Source of the DNA: Atrina japonica
Lineage: Eukaryota > Mollusca > Bivalvia > Pterioida > Pinnidae
Length of the DNA stretch: 64,000 nucleotides
Assembly: GCA_030159075.1 (NCBI GenBank)
Contig: BROG01000003.1
Location: forward strand, 3,579,001 to 3,643,000
Direction of reading: 5' to 3'
In this document: positions 24,040 through 36,022 of the stretch, piece after piece
Layout of the letters: each line of letters begins with the position of its first letter
Position numbering within the stretch: position 1 is the stretch's first letter
Program-made: the position numbers and the translations under genes
The notes under the pieces: generated by a model
The model's database searches: none
What the model was told of the DNA's origin: nothing
What the model saw: the letters and a program-made list of their open reading frames with translations, nothing else

Positions 24040-25262
24040 TTCACTGGACCAAAGAGACAGATTTAATGTTCTATCCATCTGACTAAAGAGGTAGATACAG
24101 CGTTCTATCCACTGGACCAAAGAGTCAAATTTAGTGTTTTATCCACTGGACCAAAGAAGTAGATACAGTGTTCTATCTACTAGACCAAAGAGTCAGATTT
24201 AGTGTTCTATCCACTAGACCAAAGAGGTAGATACAGTGTTCTATCTACTTTACCAAAGAGGCAGATTTAGTGTTCTATCCACTAGACCAAAGAGGTAGAT
24301 ACAGTGTTCTATCTACTTTACCAAAGAGGCAGATTTAGTGTTCTATCCACTAGACCAAAGAGGTAGATAGAGTGTTCTATCTACTTTACCAAAGAGTCGG
24401 ATTTAGTGTTCTATCCACTGGACCAAAGAGGTAGATACAGTGTTCTCTCCACTGGTCCAAAGAGTCAGATTTAGTGTTCTATCCACTGTACCAAAGAGGC
24501 AAATAGTGTTCTATCCACTGTACCAAAGAGGCAAATAGTGTCCTATCCACTGTACCTTGGAGGCAAATAGTGTTCTATCCATTGTACCAAAGAGGCAAAT
24601 AATGTTCTATCCACCTCATCAAAGAGACAGAGACTATTGACCTTTCCAAAGAGATAGATACAGTGTTCTATTCCCTGGACCAAAGAGGCAGATACAGTGA
24701 GGCCTATTCACCTTACCAAAGAGGCAGATACAGTGTTCTATCCACCTCACCACAGTGTTCTATTCACTGGACCAAAGAGGTAGATAAAGTGTTATATGCA
24801 CTGTACCAAACAGGCAGATTTAATTTTCTATCCAATGGACCAAAAAGGCAGATTTAGTGTTCTATCCATCTGACTAAAGAGGTAGATACAGTGTTCTATC
24901 CACTGGACCAAAGAGGTAGATACAGTGTTCTATCTACTAGACCAAAGAGTCAGATTTAGTGTTCTATCCATCTGACTAAAGAGGTAGATAAAGTGTTATA
25001 TGCACTGGACCAAACAGGCAGATTTAATTTTCTATCCAATGGACCAAAAAGGCAGATTTAGTGTTCTATCCATCTGACTAAAGAGGTAGATACAGTGTTC
25101 TATCCACTGGACCAAAGAGTCAGATTTAGTGTTCTATCCACTGGACCAAAGAGGTAGATACAGTGTTCTATCTACTAGACCAAAGAGTCAGATTTAGTGT
25201 TCTATCCACTAAGCCAAAGAGGTAGATACAGTGTTCTATCTACTGGACCAAAGAGGCATCTA
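24040..25262. repeat. 34-bp minisatellite, ~35 copies
   Basis: Units contain 'ccaaagaggtagatacagtg' then 'ttctatccactgga'. The period is 34 bp (for example 24121 to 24155). Two alternating variants, 'ggtagatacag' and 'gtcagatttag', form a 68-bp higher-order pattern in parts. A block near 24840-25020 is repeated within the array. Confidence 0.92.
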
Positions 25263-25386
25263 CAATGTTGTACTTTCCAGATTTCTGACTCAGTGATGCA
25301 TGCAAATTACTATTCCATTTCTTTTAACTAAAACCTAAAACAATCACCAACTGAATTTTTGGTCAAAATTACTCAAATACAAATGA

Positions 25387-25508
<122 letters not shown>

Positions 25509-25509
25509 C

Positions 25510-27100
25510 CGATACAACCTAACAAAATGTCCATATAAAGAAGATCTCATACAAATATTGGCTAGATATCAAATCATGTATGCTCAGCACCAAACACTAT
25601 GCATCCAAACAATAATCCACTAATGTGAGGTTTTCAATCAAGTTTATTTTTCAATTTATAACTTTATGCATTAATCAATAATGTATGCTGGTGTCTGAAT
25701 GTAAATCATGATGGCAACATATATTCTTTGTTTCAGAATAATCTGATTGTTCTGATGACCAGCTTTGGATACTCAATAACAGAACATCTGAAATGCAAGC
25801 CAGGGGTCCAAAGTTCAAACACAGGCCATATTAGATGGGCAACATTTAAAATACAGTACGGTAATGTAATGTTTTTCATCAATAAGCACTTAGTATGTGT
25901 ATTTTTGCTGAGGGTTAAAACATGGGTCGTCTCAACTGAGGACAAAAAAATATATGAAAAGTTTAACTGGAGTGAAAAATTCGAGGTATACAGTAGTTTC
26001 TAATTAATTTTACCTATATTTAGTTAACGTCCTTTTATACCTGACTGGGGTAAAAATGTAAATAGGAATAAAAAATTGAATCTAAAAATACTGTTGTTCA
26101 ATTTTTAGAATATATATGTGACAAATGTGTAATGTTTATCTATATAAGGTTCTATTAATAATATATGAAAAAATAAAGTAAAACTACAAAGCCCACTTAA
26201 CAAACTGTAAAAAATGCACTGGAGCTGATGATCAATTCATCATCTGATGAAGTGATGCTTTTGTTAGAAGTGATGCTTTCGTTAGAAGTGATCCCAAACC
26301 AAATATGACTTCCCCGTTTACAACAATCTCTAGCAGTGTTAGACAATCAAATATGATATTGATTGTGTAAAATAGCATGATAAGTTACCACAGAAATGCA
26401 TCAAATCCAAAATGTCGGGAAGATGCCATGTGAACAGTGTGACTGTTGCGACACCACGCCAATCATGTACTTGTGTCAATTCGCATATAAAAACAAGCAA
26501 CATATAACTTCTACAATATAATACAGTTAGCCATTAAATTTGGTATCACAAAAATCAATCGTTATATGCATTCTAGTTTTCACATCACTGCTGGGGTTTG
26601 CTAATATTTTCATGAAAATGAGGCCTTAGCATGCATTTCCTGGGAAGTCTAACTCGATTCGGTTTTCATTACAGAATACACCAATTCTTTCTTTATTTAC
26701 TTCAAGATAAAATTTATGTGTAATATTCATCCTGGCTAGACAAAAAGATAATCACAGGATACAAATAAATGGTTCAGTTCATCGTATTAATCGTTACGTA
26801 AAATAACGCTGGACATGAGGAAAACAGGATAAAGCTTTCAATATCTCCAACAAAATTAGATTACAAAACGTGTTTAACTGCAAACCATTTTAACCGTGCT
26901 TATATCTGTTTTTCATCAGATTTTTCGCCATCCAGTCATACAAACATGTAGCGACAGGAGAGTGGAAAGTATTGCATAATCTTCTGACAACAAACAAACA
27001 TTGATTACATTAACATTTTGTAAAAAAAAAAACAAAAAAAAACATCGAAATGTAAATTCAAATAGGGATTAAATGCAGACATTGACTGCCATCTCGATCA
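25510..27100. other. Unique AT-rich intron sequence, no exon seen
   Basis: An open frame at 25728-26003 (91 codons, plus strand) has no recognised domain and lies antisense within the kinase intron. Nothing else is supported. Confidence 0.4.
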
Positions 27101-27130
27101 TTTTCAATTTCTCATTGGCACCAAAATCAC

Positions 27131-27305
27131 AAATTTTATCCAAGACTTCCACAGAAATATATCTGTTAAGTTTGTCTTCCATGGCTGTCTACCACATTGT
27201 ATGAATATAAAAATTACAAATTTTATCCAAGACTTCCACAGAAATATATCTGTTAAGTTTGTCTTCCATGGCTGTCTACCACATTGTATGAATATAAAAA
27301 TTACA
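27131..27305. repeat. 87-bp tandem duplication
   Basis: 'aaattttatccaagacttcc' occurs at 27131 and 27218, with nearly identical sequence over the 87-bp unit and the start of a third copy at its end. The duplicated minus-strand peptide reading (QCGRQPWKTNLTD twice) is incidental. Confidence 0.9.
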
Positions 27306-27565
27306 GATACCAAAGTATAAATCACCAGGATGTCCTGGAAACAACATACAAATCTGGTGTATATTTGACAACAAAAACCCCTGGAAAAATCAGAGGTGAG
27401 ATCAGGTGCCACTGAGGAGTAAGAATCCTTTGTTGACCGGTCACACCCACCGCAAGTCCACAGTCAAATTGAGATGGAATAAGTGAGGAATAAATCCTCG
27501 TCACAATAGGTACAGGTGACACAATAACCACCATCAAATAGGTAACTCAACATTTCATTTAGCGA
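27304..27565. mobile_element. Dispersed repeat family R1, copy 1
   Basis: Matches 36023-36285 in the same orientation over about 260 bp, including 'agataccaaagtataaatca', 'gaccggtcacaccc' and 'ggcaactcaacatttca'-like stretches. Roughly 75-80% similar by eye. The class is not recognised. It sits immediately after the 87-bp duplication. Confidence 0.6.
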
Positions 27566-28164
27566 ATGAATGTGGGCCGGTAGATATAGCACCTCGCAAA
27601 TCATTGGTAATATCAATAATGTCTATAAGTTAAATCCTGTATGCCTGTAAATTTTCATCCCTGTTTGATTTTCACCCTTAGATGAGAGTCTGAATTAAAA
27701 ATGATGGGCGAAAATTTAAAGATGAATTATCAAAGCATACATGCCATCCAAGGGTTCTCCTTAAGAGCTTGCACCTGGCAATTTATGCCACCTACTATCA
27801 CGTTATTCGACACCTTCTTTTCCCAAATCAAATGGAAAAATTAAAAAATAGAATATAGATCCTTAGAATTTAATCATTTAATAAGAGAAAATAAGTGTCT
27901 AGAGTCAATGAAATCACTTTTCCTGATTCCATGCCCCCCGACACAACCCCTAGCAGTCTCATGCCTATGGTGCTCAAAATATCTTTTACCTCCTACTTTT
28001 ACTAGATTCCCCTCCTACTTTTGAAAATAGGGAGAACCCTGCATCCATGGAACTATGATAATTTTGGAGGAATTCAAGATGGGACAAATATGTTTTCTGT
28101 CAGAAATGGAGAAATATAACTTGGGAAGTTGCATACATTTCAAAGTATATATGAATCGATGTTG

Positions 28165-28762
28165 TCTTTTCAGGAACCACCTTGATATAGAACAATGGCT
28201 ACACAATCTGACATGATTATATAGTAACCACCTATATAGAAGAATGGCTACACAAACTGAAGTAAATATATAGGAACCACCTATAAAAAACAATGGCTAC
28301 ACAAACTGAAGTAAATATATAGGAACCATCTATATAGAACAATGGCTACACAAACTAACATAAATAATTAGAAACCACCTATATAAAACAATGGGTACAC
28401 AAACTGAAGTAAATATATAGGAACCACCTATATAAAACAATGGCTACACAAACTGAAGTAAATATATAGGAACCACCTATATAAAACAATGGCTACACAA
28501 ACTGACATAAATATATAAGAACCACCTATATAAAACAATGGGTACACAAACTGCCATAAATATATAGGAACCACCTATATAAAACAATGGCTACACAAAC
28601 TGAAGTAAATATATAGGAACCACCTATATAAAACAATGGGTACACAAACTGCCATAAATGTATAGGAACCACCTATATAAAACAATGGCTACACAAACTG
28701 AAGTAAATATATAGGAACCACCTATATAGAACAATGGCTACACAAACTGACGTATGCACAGA
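28165..28762. repeat. 49-bp minisatellite, ~12 copies
   Basis: Units contain 'aggaaccacctatataaaac' then 'aatggctacacaaactg'. 'acaatgg' is at 28388 and 28437, giving a period of 49 bp. Confidence 0.92.
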
Positions 28763-29073
28763 CATACATGTTATCTATCAGACGATGGTGAATTTAAGAC
28801 TGGATGAATATGTTTGCTGTCGTAAAATGGGGCGAAATTTCCATGTGTACACTACAGTATGTTAAATCATTTCCTCCTACAGACTTTTACATGATAAATG
28901 CGGTCCTGTTACTTTGGACAGCAAAATGATACAGATTCGCCCAAAATTATAGACAATGTCAAAGAAACAGATTGTTTCCTGACCTTATTTTCCGGGAATC
29001 TGTATCACTTTGCAATCCAAACTTACAGGACCACAGTTATTGTGAAAATGTATAGTAACGTATCTGCACAGTT

Positions 29074-29164
29074 ATTAACTCATTTGCCCCTAAAGACATA
29101 CTTGGACTAGTTTAAGTTTTTGATTTACAAAAGAGTCTATTGTTTTTCAGGGGTTGATGAGTTA
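29074..29164. mobile_element. ~90-bp MITE, 'CTCATT..CCCTAAAGACA' family, copy 4 (best preserved)
   Basis: The left end is TTAACTCATTTGCCCCTAAA and the right end, on the minus strand, is TTAACTCATCAACCCCTGAA: 17-20 bp inverted termini over a 91-bp element. A TTAA at each outer edge could be part of the terminus or a target duplication. Confidence 0.7.
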
Positions 29165-29689
29165 AGTTACTGGTGAACAAAAATATTAAGCAAATGTTCT
29201 GTGATGAAATTGCATGTTGCATTTAACTTTGGACAGTACCATATTGAAGGGTGTTAATCTTTAGTAGTTTCTGCAACCTATCTAGGTTTGTTTGTTATGG
29301 GCCATTTTCTTTTTTTCATTTCATCCTATCAAATGTTTCATCTATGTAAATATACCTGCCAATATTACCTGTGCTTTGAAGAGTGTTCCCAGACTGTTGT
29401 CAGAAAATCATTATTAACTAAGAATCACTGTGTTTAATCAGTCTAAACAACCATACTGATTGATAGTGGCTGATCTTGAAGAAATATCTTGTATAGGAAT
29501 ATCTTAGCATGGGCACTCAGCAGTGATATCTATATGTCAAAACTGCCTCTGTATAGAAAACGCCACCCCAACACTACCCCATTATAATATCGTAAGTTTT
29601 AACATTAAATAAAGTGATAATTAGAAATGAAAAGTTGTACATGAATTGAGTGTATGCTGAGACAAATAATCAGTGAAGTGTAGATAATA

Positions 29690-29872
29690 CAATTCATTAA
29701 TGAATTGTGTATACTTGTAGATAATATTATTCAAATTGTTTTGTATATATACTTGTACATAGAAAAGGCAATTCATCAGTGAATTGTGTATACTAGTGGA
29801 AAGGAAATTTCATTAGTGAATTCTGTATGTTGACATAGAAAAGACAATGCATCAGTGAATTGTGTAAAAATA
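29690..29872. repeat. ~60-bp degenerate tandem repeat
   Basis: Three or four variants of 'aattcatcagtgaattgtgt', each followed by 'atac..tagaaaag'. The first copy holds the perfect palindrome 'aattcattaatgaatt'. Confidence 0.6.
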
Positions 29873-31360
29873 GACACTGGTATGATCTGTCATAAATCAT
29901 GAAGGATGCTTACAACAAGAAAGGCTACAAGATGATACCTGATCAGGCTCAAGACTTAACTACAGGGTGGTGTATTTGAAAACTCTTGTTTTACCGAAAG
30001 ACTTGGTGCTAGAAAGGAAATTCATTGGTTTTTTATGCAAGATTCTTAAATCCAAGAAATTTGGCCCAAATTATGTCACAGTAATGGGCCACAGGACATA
30101 ATACAGAACCCTCTCTGCATTTACAAGTCCATGGTTCTATAACAACAAAATATTCTGGTTCTTCACAAAGACCATAGTCAATGACATATCCATGTAAGTG
30201 AAAAATTATTGACAGAATACAAAATTACAATGAAACGGAACGAAACAAAAAACATTGCCATTACGTAAAAGCTAGATTAGTATCGACAAATAATATTTTC
30301 CTAAAGGAGTATGCTAGATGTTTTTATGAATTATAAATTATTTTCAGCAGAAATTGTTTATCTCAATAAATAATTATTCTTGAGTAGGTTTCTCTGGATC
30401 TAGATTCTAAAATCAACGAGCTTGAAAATTAGATATTATATTCCTATATTTCATAATTTTTATATTTCTTATCACAGCCAGCGACATATAAAGCCTTTAT
30501 ATATCGCTGTCACAACATAATAATGATATTTCCGTATGTTTTATACAATTTCATGCTCATTATTATAAATGACTTAAATTTTTCTAAATTACCTTTCGTT
30601 TTTTGGTGAAAATGGAAGGAACAGGCGAACACGTTACTTCAAAGTAAATACTAAAACCAAAATACGTTTGAACTCATTCCGGATTTCATTATAGTCCATG
30701 GAACGGACTTTGATGTGGTCAGCGTAGTTGTAAATATTTTTATTTTAAAAATTTCGTACTCAGAGAGTCAGTATGAGCCGTTTCTTTTCATCAGTTTAGA
30801 ATATATTATATTTATTCTAATGGTTTACATACAAACCGCAAAGCAATTACAAATTTACCACTCCCTGGTTTTAGTAGTACTTTAATAATTTACGATCCAC
30901 CGTACCATGTTGTAGTATTGTAATCAGAGAGACTGTCGGAAAGGACGATTGTTTATCATCAAACATTTTGAATAAAATTGCCTGTGCGTATCTTTCTTTG
31001 TACGCGCGTTTGTGCGTATGTGCGTGTGCTAGCGCGTGCGTGTGTGTGTCTTAGCGTGTATGTGTGAGTGTTATAAGACCCACTAGGATCACGGTTACAC
31101 CATCTTCAGATTCTCTGATTGTGGTGTCGTATCGGAAAGGTCTGATCAACTTTGAGTAAAATGACAAAATGTATTTGGGCCACTCATAATTACTAATTTT
31201 GCTTAAAATAGTAGACCAAGGTACTTGTGGTAACATTTTATAGGAAAAAAAACATAACCTGGTGATTCGCGCTACATCGTATTGGGTAATACACCACCCG
31301 AAACGTTTGGTGTAGGTTTACGGACCACAGACAAACCAATATGGAGAGGTGTCGAGTCAA

Positions 31361-31840
31361 GGGCCCCTGAAGTCATCGAATTTTCTCAATACTCAAGCTC
31401 AAGTTTTATTTTATCATTTTGACTTTATAGTCATTTGTAAAACTTCTGAAGATGGCTGAATAGGAAACACATTATTTTTCATCATAAACATCAAGTTTGG
31501 GTAACACTTGATTTTCCTGTAAAAAAAATAATAAGCTACTCAAAAATTGAGTATGTACTAAAACAATTTTTCTAAATATTCTGAAGTTTTCTTCAAAATG
31601 AGCAATAGTTTTCATCATTTTTTCCAATTGTTTACCATTAATATACAATCGTGTCACGTTTCAGCATAAATGTTGCGTGTTTTTACCTTATATCGTGTTC
31701 TCACTTTTTGATTTACCAGGGGTTTTGCCCAAAATTTTGGTAAAACTCCTTGTAAATCAAAAATTGATAACATGATTTTTAAATCCACAAAAACTTAAAT
31801 AAACTTGATAACTGAGTAAATCTGGCGACTTCGGGTCCAG
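31361..31840. mobile_element. ~400-bp TIR element family R2, copy C, split by a nested foldback element
   Basis: The left end 'gaagtcatcgaattttctca' then 'atactcaagctca' and the right end, on the minus strand, 'cccgaagtcgccagatttac' then 'tcagttatcaagttt' form long inverted termini. They match those of 38931-39332 and 40173-40564. The interior also matches 40173-40564 ('ttctgaagttttcttcaaa', 'atgagcaat'). The extra ~86 bp is accounted for by the foldback element at 31691-31776. No coding capacity. Confidence 0.7.
31691..31776. mobile_element. Foldback MITE family R3, copy 1 (nested in R2 copy C)
   Basis: Left arm 'tatcgtgttctcactttttg' then 'atttaccagg'; right arm, on the minus strand, 'atcatgttatcaatttttga' then 'tttacaagga'. 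Same layout as 33807-33899 and 34182-34277. It interrupts R2, which resumes on both sides. Confidence 0.65.
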
Positions 31841-32506
31841 TTTCTCGAGACTTGGTTGACTTACTGCAAAATATATATATTACCGTGGTGCATACTTTAA
31901 AGTCAATGATATCTTACAGTTGGTTATAAAACAGTATTACAACTTTATAAAGAAATTCTAAAAACCAACTTTTGAAATCAGTAAATGTGAATGTAATAGA
32001 TAGGTAACGTTATATATATGAGATTAGATTTGATGGTCTGTAAAAATCTGTATATTGATTAGGAGAGAGAATACGTGAATTTTGCTGGTTCATTGTTCGA
32101 TACCAATTTACCTAACTGGGAACGTTTAATTGAGATAATAAAATAATGAGAAAACAATGCTGTGCTCGTGTACAGACAACCGACTGTATTGCGGATAAAA
32201 ATACAATAAACAAGCCAGTAGTCTTTATATGGTGTTCCTGAAGACGTTTAGAAAACTACGCATCAACACAACCAACATTTTAACTGTATATATTCTAGTT
32301 TATTAATTCTTATCTAATTTAACAAAATGTATGATAGATAATTAATATGCATCTAAACTTTTTTTTTCTTTGTAGACAAAAAGTTGAGAAATATCTAGAT
32401 TTTTCAAGGTCTCGCGTTGGAAACAGGGAAATTCAAAACAAATCACCAGAACGTTTATGGGACAATTATTTCATTCGTCTCGCTTCGTATTGCACAATTG
32501 CCTTAC

Positions 32507-32617
32507 CTTGCATCCGGTAACACTATGTGTTGCAAGTTCCACACGAGCAAAATTGCCCTTCCCGAGGGTTTGGCTATCCATAACATAGCGCCCGATACAC
32601 TGAATTTTCTTTCCCAT
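32507..32617 (-). CDS. Protein kinase, first coding exon (start codon and glycine-rich loop); HUNK-like CAMK-like family
   Basis: The minus-strand ATG at 32617 is followed by 37 codons beginning MGKKIQCIGRYVMDSQ and containing LGKGNFARVELATHSVTGCK. The glycine loop fits G-x-G-x-F-x-x-V at residues 19-26. An in-frame TGA two codons upstream (32623-32621) and a good context (G at -3, G at +4) support this start. The exon ends AAG|GTAAGG and joins in phase 0 to VAIK at 23227. The N-terminus is short: only ~10 residues precede the kinase domain, compared with the longer leader of vertebrate HUNK. Non-coding upstream exons may exist. A long plus-strand frame (32417-32707) overlaps this exon and is its antisense shadow. 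Confidence 0.85.
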
Positions 32618-33599
32618 CGCTCATCTAGAATGCAGTTTCTTTCCATCCCTGGATTAGTATCTCGTTTTCTTGCCACTTTCCCTCATGCAGTTTGCTGCAT
32701 TTTTTAATAATAATTATGACAATTGACATCGTATGAACAGAACAAATACACCAGTGGTTGTCGGGAACCGCTTTTGGGTTCTTGATAAAATCGTGTTTGT
32801 TGCAGTAAAATATTTCTAAAATAATTCACAACTTAATAACTGTCGCAAAGCAGGATTCAAATTTTGATGTTTTCCATTGAAACCTTATGAAATTCCAACA
32901 GTCACTAACACATGTCGTGAATAATCAACAGAGAAACGTGCTTGTTGAATATTGTTTCCGTAGACCTTCCCGATCAATATTTAGTGAAGCGAACCGTAAC
33001 ACGACTGTGGAATCGAGCTATAGTTACTGATGCAATATAGCAGATCAACAGACTCGTTTTTTCGTAAATAACAACTGATTTTATAAATACCCATAAATAC
33101 TTCAGAGTCAACCATCTTGCATCCCCGAGAACATCGCGATATCCTTGTCATGTGATTTGCCGATTCATAAAATTTTTATCCGCATTTAATATGATAATGT
33201 AGTAGATGGTTCTGGGAAGCCATGGCAACGATACATCAATCTGACAATTTGTTCGATTTTCTGTTGGCATTCGTTGTATTGTTCGATTGCAGTAGTTTGA
33301 AATTGTCGCTTATGCCGTCAGTGTTCTAAGAGAGATTACTGCCGCAGTTATTGCTGCTGATGCTGATGCTACTGAAAACAATAGGGTGTTGGTAAACAAT
33401 TGTTTTGGAGACAAAACAAAATTATACCGGTCTTAAATTGCGGAGACAGGCATTGTACTTCGCCATCACGTTCATCGCCATCCCGTCTGTATGCTGTATA
33501 TATGCCTAGCGTTGCTTATCTTTTATTTCAATTTGAATTCGTGTCCAGAATGGTAATGTACCGAGTAAAGTCGGATGAACAGGGTGTTTTTTTTTCTTT
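32618..33599. other. Region upstream of the kinase start; probable 5' UTR/promoter area, no element proven
   Basis: No clear TATA box or initiator could be assigned. The stretch is less repeat-rich than its surroundings, as expected next to a 5' exon. An untranslated first exon could lie here or farther right. Confidence 0.35.
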
Positions 33600-33792
33600 T
33601 TTTAACTTTTTTTTTGGTGAATAGGAGTAATGTTATTAAATTTTTATGCAACTGTCAGTAACTCGAGAGATTTGACTGATTCGATTGTTTTGTATTTTTA
33701 ACTTTTTTTTTGGTGAATAGGAGTAATGTTATTAAATTTTTATGCAACTGTCAGTAACTCGAGAGATTTGACTGATTCGATTGTTTTGTATA
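33600..33792 (+). repeat. 96-bp perfect tandem duplication
   Basis: 'ggtgaataggagtaatgtta' occurs at 33616 and 33712 within a 96-bp unit, each copy starting with a T-rich tract and ending 'gattcgattgttttgta'. The copies look identical, so the event is recent (or an assembly duplication). Confidence 0.92.
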
Positions 33793-33806
33793 TAATTCGA
33801 TCTGAA

Positions 33807-33899
33807 CTATCATGCTCTCACTTTTTTGTTTACCAGGATTTAACCTCTCGCATTTTGGTAAAATCCATGCATGGTAAATCAAAAGTGAGAGCATGATAG
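33807..33899. mobile_element. Foldback MITE family R3, copy 2 (near-perfect palindrome)
   Basis: The left arm begins CTATCATGCTCTCACTTTTT and the right arm, on the minus strand, begins CTATCATGCTCTCACTTTTG, each followed by gtTTACCA/ATTTACCA. The 93-bp element can fold into one long hairpin with a ~25-nt loop region. Confidence 0.75.
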
Positions 33900-34181
33900 A
33901 ACTTTTCTAAGATTCGAATGTTTCGGCGGATTAAGAATGCGACTTGACCAAACTGAAAAAGAAACTCACCGACGGGTTCTATATTAGTGTAGTTTAGTTC
34001 CAAGTAAATTTATACGTACTATTCTACCTACTTCAGGAATATTACAATTGACGTCATATATTTTATACAAATACAGAATACACCAAAATATACAAAAAAT
34101 GGGGAATAGTCGGATATCGCATATGAAACGGGTGATTCTGTCAGTGTGAATTTAACAATTTCATCAAGTATATACAATGTA

Positions 34182-34273
34182 TATCATGCTCTCACTTTTT
34201 GATTTACAAAAGTTTTACCAAAACATGATCTCACTCAGTTTTGGTGAAATCCCAAGTAAATGAAAAAAGTAAG

Positions 34274-34277
<4 letters not shown>
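34182..34277. mobile_element. Foldback MITE family R3, copy 3, abutting a (TA)n array
   Basis: The left arm 'tatcatgctctcactttttg' is intact. The right arm ('aaatgaaaaaagtaagaac') is diverged and runs into the (TA)n array at 34277. Confidence 0.6.

Positions 34278-34359
<82 letters not shown>
34277..34359. repeat. (TA)n array, 83 bp
   Basis: Pure alternating TA beginning at the edge of an R3 foldback copy, as if the TA array grew from the insertion boundary. Confidence 0.97.
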
Positions 34360-34361
<2 letters not shown>

Positions 34362-34979
34362 TACAAAAGCAAAGTAAGATATCGAATTTAAAAAGAAAAT
34401 CAAACTGTTATCCATTTACATAATGAAATGTTTTAACCAAGATATTAACACATTTGGAAATCTAATATATTCGTTTATTCTGTAAACATATGGCATCTAT
34501 TACTACTCGACTTGAAAGAGAGTAATATTATGCAATTTTGACTTACTGATAGTATCGTAACAGTTACATACATTATTCAGGATTTACGGTTCTAGTTTGT
34601 GAGTACATGTAAATCTACAGGAAGTCATACATTATTTTGTAGAGTTGATTTATGGGAATTATTTGCCAGTGCGAGGATCAATTATTATATCCGTTATGGT
34701 ACTTAAACGTGGTTACACTGAAAACTGACACCCTACTTACCTCTGTAACAGGCCAATGCACGATATAGTTTATAATGAAAGAGAAAAATTGTTCACGTCC
34801 TTTAAATTAGGTTCAAAGTCTCGGGGAAATTGATCAAAAATGAAATGAGTGTGAAAAATCTGTAACTTTTGAGTGAATTCTTTTAAATGTACACGCAATG
34901 ACCAGCTCTATATAGAGAGAGCAAAATGATGTCCGGCATTAAAAATTTCAACTGGGTAATTTCCTTTCACATATTCCTG

Positions 34980-35830
34980 TGTTTAATTTTTGGCGAAATG
35001 GTCTCGTTTAACGTCAAATAACGCTGCCAAGTCCCTGCTATTAACTTTTCGAATATTGAAATTATTAACGTCAAAATTAATAACGCTTCTACATTCCCGT
35101 TATCATTTGACGTCAACTTCAGGATTGTTGAAATTATTAATGTCAAATAATGGTTCCATGTCCCTGCCATCATTTGACGTCAACTTTAGGTTTGTTGAAA
35201 TGATTACCGTCAAATAACACTTATTTGTCACGGCTAACATTTGACGTCAACTTTAGATTTGTTGAAATGGTTACTGTCAAATAATGCTTCTTTGTCCCAG
35301 AAATCATTTGACGTCAACTTTAGGAATGTTGAAATGGTTACCGTCAAATAACGCTTCTTTGTCCCAGCCATCATCTGACGTCAATATTTATGTATGTTGA
35401 AATGATTACCGTCAATAACGCTTCTTTGTCCCAGCCATCATTTGACGTCAACTTTAGGGAGGTTGAAATGATTACCGTCAAATAACGCTTCTTTGTCCCA
35501 GCCATCATTTGACATCAACTTTAGGAAGGTTGTAATGATTACCGTCAAATAACGCTTCTTTGTCCCAGCCATCATTTGATAAATAACTAATAATGTCACC
35601 GCTATCATTTGAGGTCAACATCGGTAATTTCCTTTCACCTATTTCAGTGTTTAATTTCTGATAATATGGACTTGTTTAATGTCAAATACCGCTTCTATGT
35701 GTCTGCTATCACTTGACTTTAACATTAGAAATGTTCAATATTTTAATTATTAACGTCAAATAACGCTTCTATGTCTTCGCTATGATTTGACGTCAACTTT
35801 AGGAATGTTGTAATTATTATGGTCAAAATA
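34980..35830. repeat. ~67-bp tandem array with repeated CRE (TGACGTCA) palindromes
   Basis: About 12 units of ~66-67 bp contain 'catttgacgtcaactttagg' and 'gattaccgtcaaataacgct'. Perfect TGACGTCA occurs at 35108, 35175, 35242, 35309, 35376, 35443 and 35788. One unit has the variant TGACATCA at 35510. TGACGTCA is the full CREB/ATF consensus. The array lies about 2.4-3.2 kb upstream of the kinase start codon and ~11 kb beyond the SoxC stop codon. That it binds a factor is inference only. Confidence 0.85.
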
Positions 35831-36022
35831 AAGATTAAACAACTAGTGTTAGTTGATCGTCATGTTTATCTAACTCGAGTTAATTAATTTTCAAAATTTG
35901 AAAAGACGTGAGGTTACACGATTTGTTTATTAATCTATTTCTACCATAACTAAAACATTGGTAGTATGGATTATTAGTCTACATCACATCTAAATACTAT
36001 TGGGTTCAGATATAAAAATTTC

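Noticed and set aside
32417..32707. 96-codon plus-strand frame as a gene
   Set aside because: It is the antisense of the kinase first exon, which has recognised motifs and a splice donor.
35108..35795. Treating the seven CRE sites as independent evidence for an enhancer
   Set aside because: They sit in a tandem unit, so their number alone is not evidence of selection; kept only as a testable finding.
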